Source: Marvania coccoides (lineage: Eukaryota; Chlorophyta; Trebouxiophyceae; Chlorellales; Chlorellaceae). From it: a stretch of DNA of 64,000 nucleotides. Position 1 is the stretch's first letter. Each line of letters starts with the position of its first letter. The notes beneath the pieces are model-generated. The model made no database searches and was not told where the DNA came from. It saw only the letters and a list, made by a program, of their open reading frames with translations. A program made the translations under genes and the position numbers. The stretch is from the NCBI GenBank assembly GCA_963854735.1, contig OY978105.1, forward strand, positions 682,001 to 746,000, in the 5' to 3' direction. Below, piece after piece: positions 1 to 10,423 of the stretch.

Positions 1-1760
1 TGCCCGCAGTGCCGGAAATCTTTTGCCTCACGCCGGGACTGCAAGCCAGACCCCACTTTCGACCAGCTGCTGGGCGCTATCTTCGGGGACGCGGGCGCGG
101 CGGACGACGCCTTCCTGGAGGCTCCCGCAGACGTGCTGAGGGCAGCAGGGGCGCTGGGCTCAGAGCTGGAGGGGCAGAGGGAGGTGCAGCGAGCGGCGGC
201 CCGCACTGCCGCCATGCAGGCGGCCGCGCAGGCGCGCGCCGCCGCTCGGCACATTGTAACGCACAGTGACGTGGGGCCGGGGGCCTCCAGCAACAGCAGC
301 GAAAGCAGCGAAGGGTATGCAGTAGCGCCGGCGCCAGCGCCGCCACCCCCCGTCCGCCGCGTCGGCCGCCCCCCCAAACGCCCCGCCTCCGCTCCCGCAC
401 CGGGCGCGGACGACGGCGGAAAACGCGCGCGCCGGCTTTCTTCCGATGACGTAATGGAGGCTTTGTCCCCGGACGCCATCGCTGAGCTGTCCCTCAACAA
501 CTCGAAGTTTATGGGGGTGCGAGAGTATTGCGGCAAGTGGCTGGCGTTCACGCGCGAGGGCAGCGGCGGTGGGGAGGCCACCATGCTGGGGCAGTACGGT
601 ACCGAAGAGGAGGCAGCACGTACTGCAGATTTGCATACGTACCGCATCAAAGGCCCGGCCCCCCACAGGCTCAACTTCCCGCACCTGGCGCAGGCGTACT
701 CGCGGCTGCTGTCCAACGGCGTGGTGCCGGCTGCCACCTCAGGTGAGCTTCTTTCGAGGGAAATAAAACGCCGCCGTTGTTGCCTAAAATCCTGTTGCGT
801 GTTTCTGCATTAAAACGCAATGCCTTTGTTTTCGTATCTATGTCAACTATTACGCACTGCTTTGTAATTTCAAGGGATGCTGCTGTTCTCCTTTTCTGCT
901 GCTCATCCCAACTTGCTCTTCTATGCTTTTTCAACAGGCGAGTACGAAGCGGCGAGGCAGAAGATCGCGGCAGCGGTCAAGGGCATCCCCGTCCCTTCCA
1001 CCTGGAGGCCACCCCGCGACCGCGTTGCCAGAGCTGGCGGCACAGAAGCCGGAATTTCAGCCGCCGCCGCCACCGCTTCAGCAGCAGTCAGCGGTTCTGC
1101 AGGCGGACTGGACCGCGGCGGAGGCGCAGGACTCTCCCACAACAGCCCAATGGCGGCAGGGGAGCGGTCACATGAGGAGGAGGCCGCTGCGAACAGGGCA
1201 GCGGAGCTGGCGAAGAAGCATCCGCTGGCGCTGCGAAAAGGCGCAGGAACAGCGCTGGTGGAGGTGCGGCCTGGGCCTGGGGTGCCTGCCAACTTAGCCT
1301 GGAAGCAGCGCTACCTGGCGTGCCCTGCAGATGCCACGGTGGGGGCGCTGGCTGAAGCGATCGCAGCGGGGCTGATGCAGCAGCAGCAGGAGGCGCGAGA
1401 AGGAAGTGGCGCCGTCAAGCTGGAAGAGACTGCATCTGAGGTGAGAGGCACTCCCGTCAGCTCCTTGCTGTATTTTCCTTTCAAAACTTCAGATTTCGGG
1501 GTTGAATATTCAGGGGCGATGATGAATATATTTTCTGTCTTATTTTCTTTATTTTTTTTCTGCAGGCTGTGGCGGCGGAGCGGGTGCTGCTGAACGCCAG
1601 CAACGAGCTGGACGCCACTGCTGACTTCGTTGCGGTGTATTACGATCCAGACGCTACTGGATCTTTTGTACTGCGCAAACACTTGGCAGTACGGGAGTTG
1701 CTGCTGCTGCTGGCGGACTGCGGGGAGGATCTGGTGCTGGAGTACACCCTGGTGGCGTAG
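1..1760 (+). CDS. RING1-type E3 ubiquitin ligase with internal AP2 domain and C-terminal RAWUL domain (5' partial)
   Basis: Exons 1-742 (cut by the window edge), 938-1440 and 1566-1760, all GT-AG, giving the last 479 residues. The fragment opens inside a RING finger with the final CPxCR pair followed by ASRRDCKPDPTFDQLL, the signature of plant RING1/DRIP proteins (known family: H2A or substrate ubiquitylation by PRC1-like ligases). Residues ~118-125 (VGRPPKRP) resemble an AT-hook. Residues ~166-222 match an AP2/ERF domain: GVR, GKW, LGQYGTEEEAAR, LNFP. The last ~125 residues, across exons 2-3 and ending VLEYTLVA, look like the ubiquitin-fold RAWUL domain that ends RING1 proteins. RING plus RAWUL supports a Polycomb-type ligase; the AP2 domain suggests direct DNA targeting, which is inference. 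The catalytic half of the RING lies outside the window. Confidence 0.82.
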
Positions 1761-2509
1761 ATAACAGCTTCATTTGAAGGGAGGCCCCTTGAGCGCTGGG
1801 AGAGGGAGAGGGCAAGTGCTGTTGAAACTCTTTTTACGCATGAGAGTGCTTTGTTTCTTTTTGAAGGCTGCTTTTAATTTATTTTATGTTTTTTGTTCGT
1901 GAACTATGGCCAAAATATTTCTTAGTTCTTCTATTAACGTTATGTTTATGCTTATTTGCGCCTGTAGTAGACGTCAAACCATCTGTAAAACCTTGAAACC
2001 ATGGGCTTATGTATTATTCTCGGTGGGCTGTTTTAGTGCTAGCATTACTTTTCAACTGTCCGCAAGAAAGAAAGAGGGGTGACGGGTTTCTAAAGAGCAT
2101 GCAACACAAGTATATCCTGCTGTTTTGTTAAGTGGGGGGTTGAAACAGTGAAAGGAGGCAGTGAGAGAAACGGCGGCTGCTTGGACGACACATTCTTTCA
2201 TGGTGGCGCGCATGGACTGCCCTGCACTCAGTTCCAGCACAAGCTTTGCCGTCGGCCCTCTAGTTTTCACCCCACTGATGTCCGTCCTTCCCTCTTTACT
2301 AATTTTGCAGCATGGGAAAAATGCGGGCAGTTGTTGTGCTGGGTGTGTGTTGTGCTGGCGAGGGGAGGCCGGAGCAAAAAACCCAAAACCCGCATCAATT
2401 TCAAATGCAAACATTGTTGAACTTATAATCACTCGTTATTCTTTGTAACCACACAAACCCAACGGGGTCCCAAGTCTCCTCCGCAATTTTTAAGTCATCA
2501 AATCACACA
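1761..2509 (+). other. 3' flank of the RING gene and 5' flank of DHDPS
   Basis: No coding signal. A T-rich stretch after the stop contains the green-algal poly(A) signal TGTAA at 1984-1988 and again at 2444-2448. The DHDPS promoter and 5' leader must lie in the right part; no TATA element stands out. Confidence 0.5.
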
Positions 2510-4303
2510 ATGTTCGCCCAAACCGGCGTCTTGCGCCAGCCGTCGGCCGCCCGCACGCAAACTGTTAGAAATAGCGCCCATCGCGCTGTCTGCCGCCCCG
2601 TCGCGGTGCTGGCTCCCTACCCAGGCGCAGAATCGGCCGCCTCGACTACAGCCGCCCTGAGGAAGCTCAGCCTCATCACAGGTGCGCAAACCCACCCTTT
2701 GAACGCCAAATGACACCCTATCTCACTTCAAGTTGCCGTCATTGCGATGCCGAGACCCCTCCTTTAAGCAGCAGGTTTGGTAACCTTTTGCTGACCACTG
2801 GCTGTTTGAATTTTTGCTGTTTTGCAGCCATCAAGACCCCCTACCTGCCCAATGGCAAGTTCGACCTGGACGCCTACGACCGCATGGTGTCTGATCAGAT
2901 CGCGCACGGCGTGCAGGGCCTCATTGTGGGCGGAACCACAGGCAAGCAAAAGTTTATTTAGGAAGCGGAATAATTATAATGAATTCTTGCTTTTTTCTGC
3001 TTCTTTTGTTTCCAACTATTATTTTATTTAAACCTCCTGCAGCTCCATTTATCTATTGTGTTTTCTCACTACCTATGCTGCTAGTGCCAGTCTGAGCATT
3101 GAATTTTTGACTCTCAAGACAATTGACTTTTATTTTTTTTCTTTCTATTTTATCATCAGGCGAAGGCCACCTGATGTCCTGGGACGAGCACATCATGCTC
3201 ATCGCCCACACCGTCAACCAGTTCGGCCGCGAAATCAAGGTCATCGGCAACACCGGAAGTAATTCCACCCGGGAGGCCATCCATGCCACAGAGCAGGGCT
3301 TCGCGGTGGGCATGCACGCCGCGCTGCAGATCAACCCGTACTACGGCAAGACGTCGATGACGGGGCTGCGGGAGCACTTTAAGGAGGTGCTGGCAGAGGG
3401 CCCGGCCATTGTGTACAACGTCCCCGGCAGAACGTCCCAAGACATCCCTGACGAGGTCATTCTGGAGCTGGCTGGCCACCAGAACTTCCTGGGCGTCAAG
3501 GTGAGGGGGTGCAGGCGTTTAATTGCGAGTGGAAATGGCACCACCTGCATCCAACCTGACAGGTTTTTTCTGATTATAGTTGAATAGTTGAAAAATTGCC
3601 AAAAGAGCCCTCGGGTTTTAAAATTATGTTTGGTTTAAATGTGTGATACGATGTGACCGAATCTAAAGAGTCTTTCTATCATTATTTCTTTCTATTTGTC
3701 CCGTACAGGAGTGCACCGGCAACCCTCGAATCAAGTCCTACGCTGACCAGGGCGTCGTGTGCTGGAGCGGCAACGACGACGAGGCGCACGAGGGGAGACA
3801 CTGCTACGGCGCCGCGGGCGTCATCTCCGTCACCTCCAACCTCATTCCTGGGCTGTTTTCGTCGCTGATGCGGCGGCGGGATGACAAAACCGCACAGTCA
3901 CTGCATGAGTTGATAGCATGGCTCTTCTGCGAACCCAACCCCATCCCACTGTACGTGATTCTTTTTACCACTATAAATCCGTTTTTCACACCTGCATTGC
4001 GCTGTTTTGCCCCCAAAACTGCATTTTTGTATTACCGTTTTTTTTCAAGATCGGTTCTCTGTGTCACACAAACCTCATTTAACCGTTTTTCTTGTGCTGT
4101 CGATCTACAGCAACACTGCGCTGATGATGTGCGGCCTGGTGCGACCCGTGTTCCGCCTGCCTTACGTGCCTCTGTCGTTTGAAGAGCGCAAGAAGGGAGC
4201 AGCGCTGCTGGAGGCGGTCAGGGAGCACCTGCCGCCCAGCGTGAAGGATATCCGCGTAATGGACGACTCCGAGTTCCAGCTGGTGAGGTCGGCAGGGTAC
4301 TGA
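2510..4303 (+). CDS. DHDPS: 4-hydroxy-tetrahydrodipicolinate synthase (DHDPS), plastid type
   Basis: Exons 2510-2681, 2828-2941, 3160-3500, 3709-3950, 4111-4303; 353 residues. It condenses pyruvate with aspartate semialdehyde, the first committed step of lysine synthesis, in the plastid in plants. The first ~55 residues are basic and Ser/Ala-rich, as expected of a transit peptide. Seen in the protein: [16 protein letters not shown] at the barrel start, the GGTTGE loop (Thr94, Thr95), VYNVPGRT with the proton-relay Tyr181 and substrate-binding Arg186, and FLGVKECTGN with Schiff-base Lys209. All catalytic residues are present. The ATG at 2510 is chosen because it opens the transit peptide. The second intron (2942-3159) has a GC donor (AG|GCAAGC); frame closes only if it is used. 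Family assignment is secure. Confidence 0.96.
2942..3159 (+). other. GC-AG intron in DHDPS
   Basis: Donor CACAG|GCAAGC, acceptor CATCAG. Splitting the Gly codon of GGTTGE at this point restores the conserved loop; no GT donor nearby keeps frame. Confidence 0.85.
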
Positions 4304-5841
4304 AGAAAGAGTAAGAAAGAAGAAAGAACGAAAACTGTTGCATCGAAAATTAGATTCTACAGCAGTTTCTTCTTTAAACTCCTTCCCTTTTTTATTCGCT
4401 GCACTTTTTTTAAATTGCTTCAACAATTGAAAATGCTGTAGATGTTGCCCTTCCCTTTATTTTTTCTTTGTTTTTCTCCCCCACCTGCTGTTTTTTCTAA
4501 ATGGACGCGACTGGATGGAGTGCGAACTGCATTCATATATATTTGGCTCTTTTAAATTTCAAAAAAAAAAACAATTAAAAAATCTAGAAAAACATGGGGC
4601 TCGATAGAAGTTTAGAAATAGAAGGGGTTGCAGTTCTCGAGCTGCGTTGCCCAGAAGAAGAGATGGAGAGGAGAAACAACAATTAGGGCGGGATCGGCTG
4701 CCCTTTTGGATATAAAAAGAGAAGGAAAGAAAGAAAAGCATGGCATGTCAAAGTCGTGACATGCATCAAGACTTTACGATACAAAAGAGAAGGTTGTGAA
4801 GGGAGAACACTGAGGTCCGCTATTGATTGCAGCGGAAAAAAAGTTGGTTTATAAAAGATACGGTAGAAAAGGCGGGGAAAGAGAGAGAAAACGGAAAGGA
4901 AAAAGGCGGGCCTCCACTTCTTCTTTTTGCGGCGGGTTCGGTCAAAAGAAAGCGCACTGGGGCGAAAAGAAATCGCGCCCAGTGGCCATATATATTTGGT
5001 GTAAGGGAGCAGGGAAAAAGAAACTAAGAGGGAAAAAAGAACGCAAAAAAATACCGGAGTGAAAACAAAGTCACAATTGGAAAGAAGAAGATGCAACAGC
5101 TGGCGCGCTTTGACTTAAAAGTGCAGAGGGCGAGCCGGCTGCTCCAAAGCAAGGAAAAGAAACACTCGCTGGCAGGGATCGATAGCGTGTTGAGTACGTG
5201 GTTGCATAATCCAAACAACCACCGTACCCCTCAAAAAAAAGAGAAAAAAAAGTACATTCTATAGGGGAAAAAAGGAATGAAAAAAGGGTAAATAAAAAAA
5301 GGACTCAAGGAGAAGAAGACGTACCGGCAGGGAGGCTGCATTTTTCATCATTCCAACGTGGATTCAGCGGTATCCCTGCTTAAGGAGAGAGAAGGAAAAA
5401 AATACTCTGGCAACGTCATCAATCAAAAGCTCGCTCATGCAACTGAAGGATTTTTTGAAGTCGTTGTAGGAGCATTAGGAGGGAAAAACGGAAACAAACA
5501 ACTGCCCTGCACTCTAAAAACTCTGCGTTCAAAGATTTTTGGTCATTGGTCATAAAGTAAGCGAGCCCATGTTATTGATAAAAAAGCAGAAAATCAAATC
5601 TCGTGCCTCCCAGGCGTGCATGCCTGTCTGCGAAGCTCGGTATTTTTCGATTTCCGTTTTTTCCTCCAAAAAACAAAGGGGCAAGTCATTACCCTACACA
5701 TCTCTGTGCATACCTTGAAACAAATATATAGCATTATGTAAACATCTAGGGGCGAAATACAGCACCGCCTAGTCTCTGATACAACAGAAAAAAGAAAAGT
5801 ACCAGCGGGATTTCTTACTTCCAGCGAGTGTTTCTCCCTTT
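4304..5841. other. Convergent intergenic region, strongly purine-rich on the + strand
   Basis: About 1.5 kb between the DHDPS and Q-rich-protein stops. From ~4560 to ~5400 the + strand is almost all A and G with A/G runs, so the minus strand is pyrimidine-rich, as other 3' ends here are on their sense strand. It is probably the 3' UTR/terminator zone of the minus-strand gene. Short ORFs are low-complexity Lys/Arg/Glu or Phe/Ser/Leu runs with no domain. I see no gene. Confidence 0.5.
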
Positions 5842-7999
5842 CTACAGCTGCACAGAGTCAAGAGGGGTCAAACCCAGGCGCATGAGCATGTCTGCGTCCA
5901 AGGCAGGCTCCAGCGTGGTCGTGACCTGCGTCAAATTCGCCGGGGGCAGACCGAAAAGATCACCGCCTCCCGTATAGAAAGTTCCGGCGGTCGCAAAGCT
6001 CTGCATGGTGGTAAACGGCGCGCCGCCCACCTGGCCCGACTGCAGCATGCCGCCGCCGCCGTACATTCCTCCCACCCCCACCCCTGGCGCACTCAAATTG
6101 AGAATGGCAGCGGTTGGGTCAAATTGCTGCTGCGCCTGCTGCGCTGCGACCATGGGGTTGCCGCCGCCCAGCCGCGCTGCAGCCGCGCTTAGGAGGCGCT
6201 GGCCTTGCGTGCCTGCGGCGTACGCGGGATGGCCGACCAGTCCTGTGGCCCCGTGGGCGGCAGTGGAGACCATGATGGAAGGCTGCTGCTGCTGCTGGTG
6301 GTTGGCGGCGTGCTGCCACTGGACCTCCTGGGAGAGGAGCCCCGCGGCGCCCACCTGCACGGGCTCGAAGAGCTCGCCCAGGAGGCCGGCGGTCCAGCTG
6401 TAGCGCTCCGCAGCCTCCTTCGCCTGAAAAAGAACAGAATTTTTGATATGCAATAGAAATTTAGCTGACAAGTTATTTGGCGAAGAGCAGTAGCTGCTGA
6501 TGGCGAGAAAAAAAGGGTAGAATTCTCCCCAAAATGGCAACGAAAATGGGGGGGAAGGCAGCAAAAGAAAAGACAGCAGATAAGCTTGCCTTGATTCGGG
6601 CGTTGGCAGCCTTGGCTCTGGCTACAGCCGCGGAGCCCAGCCCCTCCAGCTGGTCTTCTGTGAAGGAGGGCGCGGGGGCCAGCGCCGTAGCGTCGTTAGC
6701 GTTAGCGCAGCCGCCGGCCGTGTGCTGCGTGGCGACAGTTCCGGCAGAGGAAGTTGGCTCGGCGCGTTTGCGCTTGGCGGAGGGCGCGTGCCCGCCAGAA
6801 ACCTCGGGGTTGCCAGAGGAGAAGCTAGGGTACGCCGTCTGCTGCTGCTGGTGCTGCTGCTGGTGCTGCTGCTGGTGGTGGATGACACTGCTGGGCAGAG
6901 GGGCACCCTGGGAGTAGCCCGAGAGCTGTTGCTGCTGCGACTGCGCTTGCTGATGCGCTTGCTGCTGCGCCTGCTGCTGCGCCTGCTGCGCTTGGAGGTG
7001 GGCGGTTTGGAGGTGCTGCAGAGCGGCCATGCGATGGTGATTCTGCAGCATCGTGTTTTGCTGCTGCAGCTGCTGCAGCTGCGCCTGCAGCGAGGCCTGC
7101 TGCTGCGCCGCGAGCTGCTGATCCTGCTGCGCCTGCGCCTGCTGCTGCTGCTGTTGCTGCGCCTGCGCGACCGCCGCCGCCTGCATCTTCAAGATCTGCT
7201 GCTGCTGATGCTGCTGCTGCTGTTTTTCTGCTTGCTGCTGCGTCTGCGCCTGCTGCGTTTGCTGCGTCTGCTGAGACATGCTCGGCTGGGCCGCTGCCGC
7301 CGCTTGCAGCTGCGACAAAGAGGGCCCCGCGGACGTCGTCGGCTTGCCGCCCTGCGTCTTCATGAACAGCTGCTGCATGAGCGACAGCAGCTCCTGCTGC
7401 ACCATCATTGTGCCTTGCAAAATGGGCACGCCCGCTCCCCGCATCTTGGCGGTCCGAATGATGAGCTCCTTCTGCACCTGCCGCTGCACCTCCCCGGGCA
7501 GCTGCAGCAGCATGAGGTTATACAGCCGCGATATCTGGTCGGCCGCCTTCTGCTGCGCCTGCTCTGCTTGGTGCAGGGCATTAAAGGTTGAGGGCATCGG
7601 CGCAACAGTGGGATTTGAATCAGGCAGGCCCACTGACGGCATCCCTGAGGGGGTGGCTGCCGCGGATGGCGCCGCGGGCTGCTGGGGGGCAGGAATGGGC
7701 GGCGCGGACTGCTGCTGCTGCTGCTGCTGGAGCTGTGCTGGCTTTTCGTCTAAACTGGCGCCGGCGCCCATCTGACGCACCTCAGCGGCCAGGCCAGCGA
7801 ACTCGTTGGGGCCGAGGCCCCCCAGGGGGGAATCCAAGGCGTCGAGGGGGCTGATACTGCGGATGTGAGCAAGGACTGGGGAGTAAAAAAAGCATGATAT
7901 TTGAAATTGCGACTAATTTGGGGGGGGGGTATTGCTGTGGATTTACCTCCATCCGAGCAAAGGATCGCCAAAGAGCTGATCTTCTAGACTCTCAGACAT
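5842..7999 (-). CDS. Glutamine-rich nuclear-type protein, function unknown
   Basis: Exons 7999-7947, 7856-6590, 6423-5842; 633 residues beginning MSESLEDQLFGDPLLGWS. The start is the first ATG, and exon 1 joins exon 2 in frame only through the second of two close acceptors. Residues ~35-90 are Ala/Pro/Gln-rich; ~110-190 form a non-repetitive, probably helical block containing FNALHQAEQAQQKAADQISRL; a ~170-residue Gln/Ala stretch follows (QAQQQAQQQAHQQ-type, coiled-coil or activation-domain-like); then a basic AKRKRAEP motif fit for a nuclear signal, and a Gly/Ala-rich tail ending LMRLGLTPLDSVQL. Composition resembles Mediator subunits or plant Q-rich coactivators, but I recognise no family. 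Intron 2 uses a GC donor. A transcription-related role is inference only. Confidence 0.72.
6424..6589 (-). other. GC-AG intron in the Q-rich gene
   Basis: Donor ATCAAG|GCAAGC at 6590/6589, acceptor TTTTTCAG. Reading through leads into an AT-rich stretch with an unrelated C terminus; splicing joins K to AKEAAERY in phase 0. Confidence 0.75.
6840..7275 (-). repeat. CAG/CAA trinucleotide-rich tract (polyglutamine coding)
   Basis: The + strand shows dense CTG repeats mixed with CTGCTGCTGGTG and CTGCGC units; on the coding strand this is CAG-rich with some CAA and GCG interruptions. A pure run of seven CAG also lies at ~7708-7728. Such tracts are length-variable in other genomes. Confidence 0.8.
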
Positions 8000-8966
8000 C
8001 TTCCAGGCTCTTTAGACGTTTTTTTTTTTGTTTTTTTTTTTTGCTGGTGTCTGTCAAGGGAGGGCTGGGAGTCCGCCGCGAGGCTTATCTATACGCGATG
8101 TTCTGCAGGGTTAATAATTGTGGAACAGGGCGTTAAGGCCGCAACATAATTCGAAATTTCATATTTGAGGTGCAAGTGTGCACAGAGCGCGTGAGGAAGG
8201 CATCGGTGCGACTCACGAGTGTAGTATTTGTCTTCAATTCAATGGCCTACAGGAGCAGGGGGATAGCGGATTACATGAAAACGCCCGCGGGGTAGAGAAA
8301 AATGAATCGTGCACAAAGGGAACCGCAAACTCAGTGGCTGGCCGGGTGCACGTGAATAGAAGAGCGTCGCCTACCGTGAAAGGGGATGTGTTGCAGTGTT
8401 GGCATAAATCTCCGGCAGGCAGGAACAAATTGTAAAAAAATCAAAAAAATATTTCAAAGGCAGCCGCGCGGACACGCATACCGCGTCGTCAGACACTGTA
8501 TATCCCTCGGAAAATGTTTATCAAAATTATAAAGTGACTCGTTTCCGAAACCGAGGGAATTTTTGTGTGGGCGTCGGCCGGGCAAGAAGAAACGCACTCA
8601 CACTACGGGTCTTGCGCGAATCGCGCAGCTTCCGACAAAACAAGCATACTCTCGCATCAATAGCGATTCATTTCGGAATGTTACCAGAGCGGCAATTGGC
8701 ATCCGGAATGGCAAGGCAAGACTTCTTGGCCCCGTCCCCTCCTGCCAATCAATCACTCCAAGACCTTCACAAACCCGCGCACGCACTTAATCCACTGTAC
8801 TATATGCCAAAAAGTACATCACAGTTGCATCTGTCCATCGTACACAACCCCAGCACCTCTCTCTCGGCTCAAGGGCAACCCCAAACAGCACTACGGGTTA
8901 CCGTCAACATGGTACATTTAAGCAATTTCTACGAAAATCGCCGTGTTTCTATACAGTCTCCTTCCC
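8000..8966. other. Intergenic region upstream of the Q-rich gene and downstream of the DUF1365 gene
   Basis: Poly-T run near 8020-8042 just upstream of the Q-rich gene start on its sense strand. A long + strand frame (8534-9199) lies opposite the DUF1365 last exon, has no domain and is taken as chance. No gene recognised. Confidence 0.4.
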
Positions 8967-10115
8967 TCACGCCCCCCAGGGCCACCCGCGCGCTGATCGC
9001 CACACAAACGCCCTTCCGTCCGCTGTTTTTGGGTGCTTTGCAGTTGCCCCCACCCCTGCTTGATACGCCGTGCCAGGGGGGGAGAAAAAACCCACCCCCT
9101 TCCACAGCAGCACCACCGCCTGCCAATAGATCCACCCTGCCACGCGCTGCGGCTGAAATCCGTACCGCCACAGCGTGCCAAGCGTGGCGATTTCGTTAGG
9201 AAGGTCGGGGGAAGCTGTGTCCCGCCTGGCGTCCAGAACTGCTAGAAAGTAGTCGCCGTACTCGGGGTGGGAGGCCCCCACGGAGAGGAAGAGGCGGCCG
9301 TTGTCTGACGGCGGCGGAGCCTTGACGTGCCTGAGTTCATAGGAAGAAAGCGATGGGGGAGGTCAGTTTCTTCAGTAGGGAAAAGTAAAAATTATATGAA
9401 AGAAGAGAGGAAATGTAAATCTAGCTATGTCTGCTGTGAAAATGGCAGAAAAAACTGGGGGGAAAGCATTATACATGAGTGAAGCTCTCAATCGAGTGCA
9501 ATATCCATCTCACCAAGTACTCTTCATATCCATCAAGGGCGACACATGGAGCGCCTTGGGCACCGCCTCCCCTTCCAGCGGACACCCATCCACCCCCGCT
9601 GGTCGAAACACAAACGTCACCCGCTCTCCCCATGGCGTATTAGTCACCTCTGCCACGCATCGCTTCAATCGACCACTTTCTTCCGCGTTTTCGTCCTTTC
9701 CTTCGTAGCAGTAGTACACCGAGATTGGGTTCTGGGTGTATCCCGCCGCAGGGGGGTGGGTGAGCACCCGGACTCTGCCTGAAGTGCCGGCGAGATCTCG
9801 CACAGCATCTGCCGACAGCGTGTCCCCGGTGTGGCCGGGCGTCCACCAGGCGGGCGGGTCATCAAGGTCTATCAAAGCCATGCGCACCGGGTAGGCAAAG
9901 GTATTTTCTTTGGGCCTTTTCCGGGTGTGCATAACGTTTCCGAGGAAAAAGGCGGCGCCGTGGGTTGGAGGCGGTTTGGTGAGGCCTGCGGCGCGCAGGG
10001 CGAGCGAGACGGCGGCCAAAGGCAAGGCAAAAGCTGCGCGGGCGAGGGACCACCAGAAGGTGACCACCAGCGACGCTGCTTGGGCCCCAAACATGAAGAG
10101 ATCGGTGAGTGGCAT
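8967..10115 (-). CDS. DUF1365 family protein with N-terminal membrane segment
   Basis: Exons 10115-9514 and 9330-8967 (GT-AG, phase 2); 321 residues from ATG at 10115. The N terminus (MFGAQAASLVVTFWW and the following Ala/Leu stretch) is one or two hydrophobic segments. The body matches DUF1365: GNVMHTRKRPKENTFAYPV, VRVLTHPPAAGYTQNPISVY, EVTNTPWGERVTFVF, ALHVSPLMDMKSTW, and IYWQAVVLLWKGVGFF near the C terminus. Joining the exons restores the STWHV continuity typical of the family. DUF1365 proteins are mainly bacterial, often beside cyclopropane-fatty-acid synthase-like methyltransferases; their chemistry is unresolved. No such partner is adjacent here. The last ~30 residues are unconserved, so the exact C terminus is less certain. 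Confidence 0.85.
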
Positions 10116-10423
10116 GGTTGCAGGGGTGTTGGTGGAGTGGTGGGTATTATATCATGTTTTTAGCTGATTGGCAGTGGCACATTGTGGAAATGAATTAAAA
10201 TTAGCTTCAACAAAGACAAAATTTGTAACGTCTTCGTCGACTTCGGGTTAAAATGATTATGAAAGCATCTGAGTCCATATGAATTTATGGAATATTTACA
10301 AGTAAATTTCATTAACCAGCCCATCCCAGTTACGCCTTGGATTTTGAAAACACAAACAATGTGATCTTAAGTTTTTTTTTTTCAAATTTCAATACTGGTT
10401 GATTGAACGCTCACGCTGCCACA
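10116..10423. promoter_or_regulatory. Divergent promoter region of DUF1365 and GT92-like genes
   Basis: 308 bp, AT-rich, between two divergent start codons; includes a T-run at ~10371-10382. No specific motif identified. Confidence 0.45.

Noticed and set aside
4823..5062. Lys/Arg/Glu-rich frames in the DHDPS 3' flank
   Set aside because: Pure purine-tract translation; no coding signal.
6722..7591. 289-residue plus-strand frame, Leu/Arg-rich
   Set aside because: It is the antisense of the CAG-rich exon (CTG gives Leu); no start context, no domain, and the minus strand has a coherent spliced gene.
7857..7871. First of two acceptors for exon 2 of the Q-rich gene
   Set aside because: It would leave the wrong phase after exon 1; the second AG (exon start 7856) restores frame.
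8534..9199. 221-residue plus-strand frame
   Set aside because: Partly antisense to the last DUF1365 exon; the part outside is unlike any protein I know and lacks an ATG start.
10403..10423. Upstream TTG start for the GT92-like gene
   Set aside because: The frame has no ATG there; ATG at 10424 opens a normal signal peptide.
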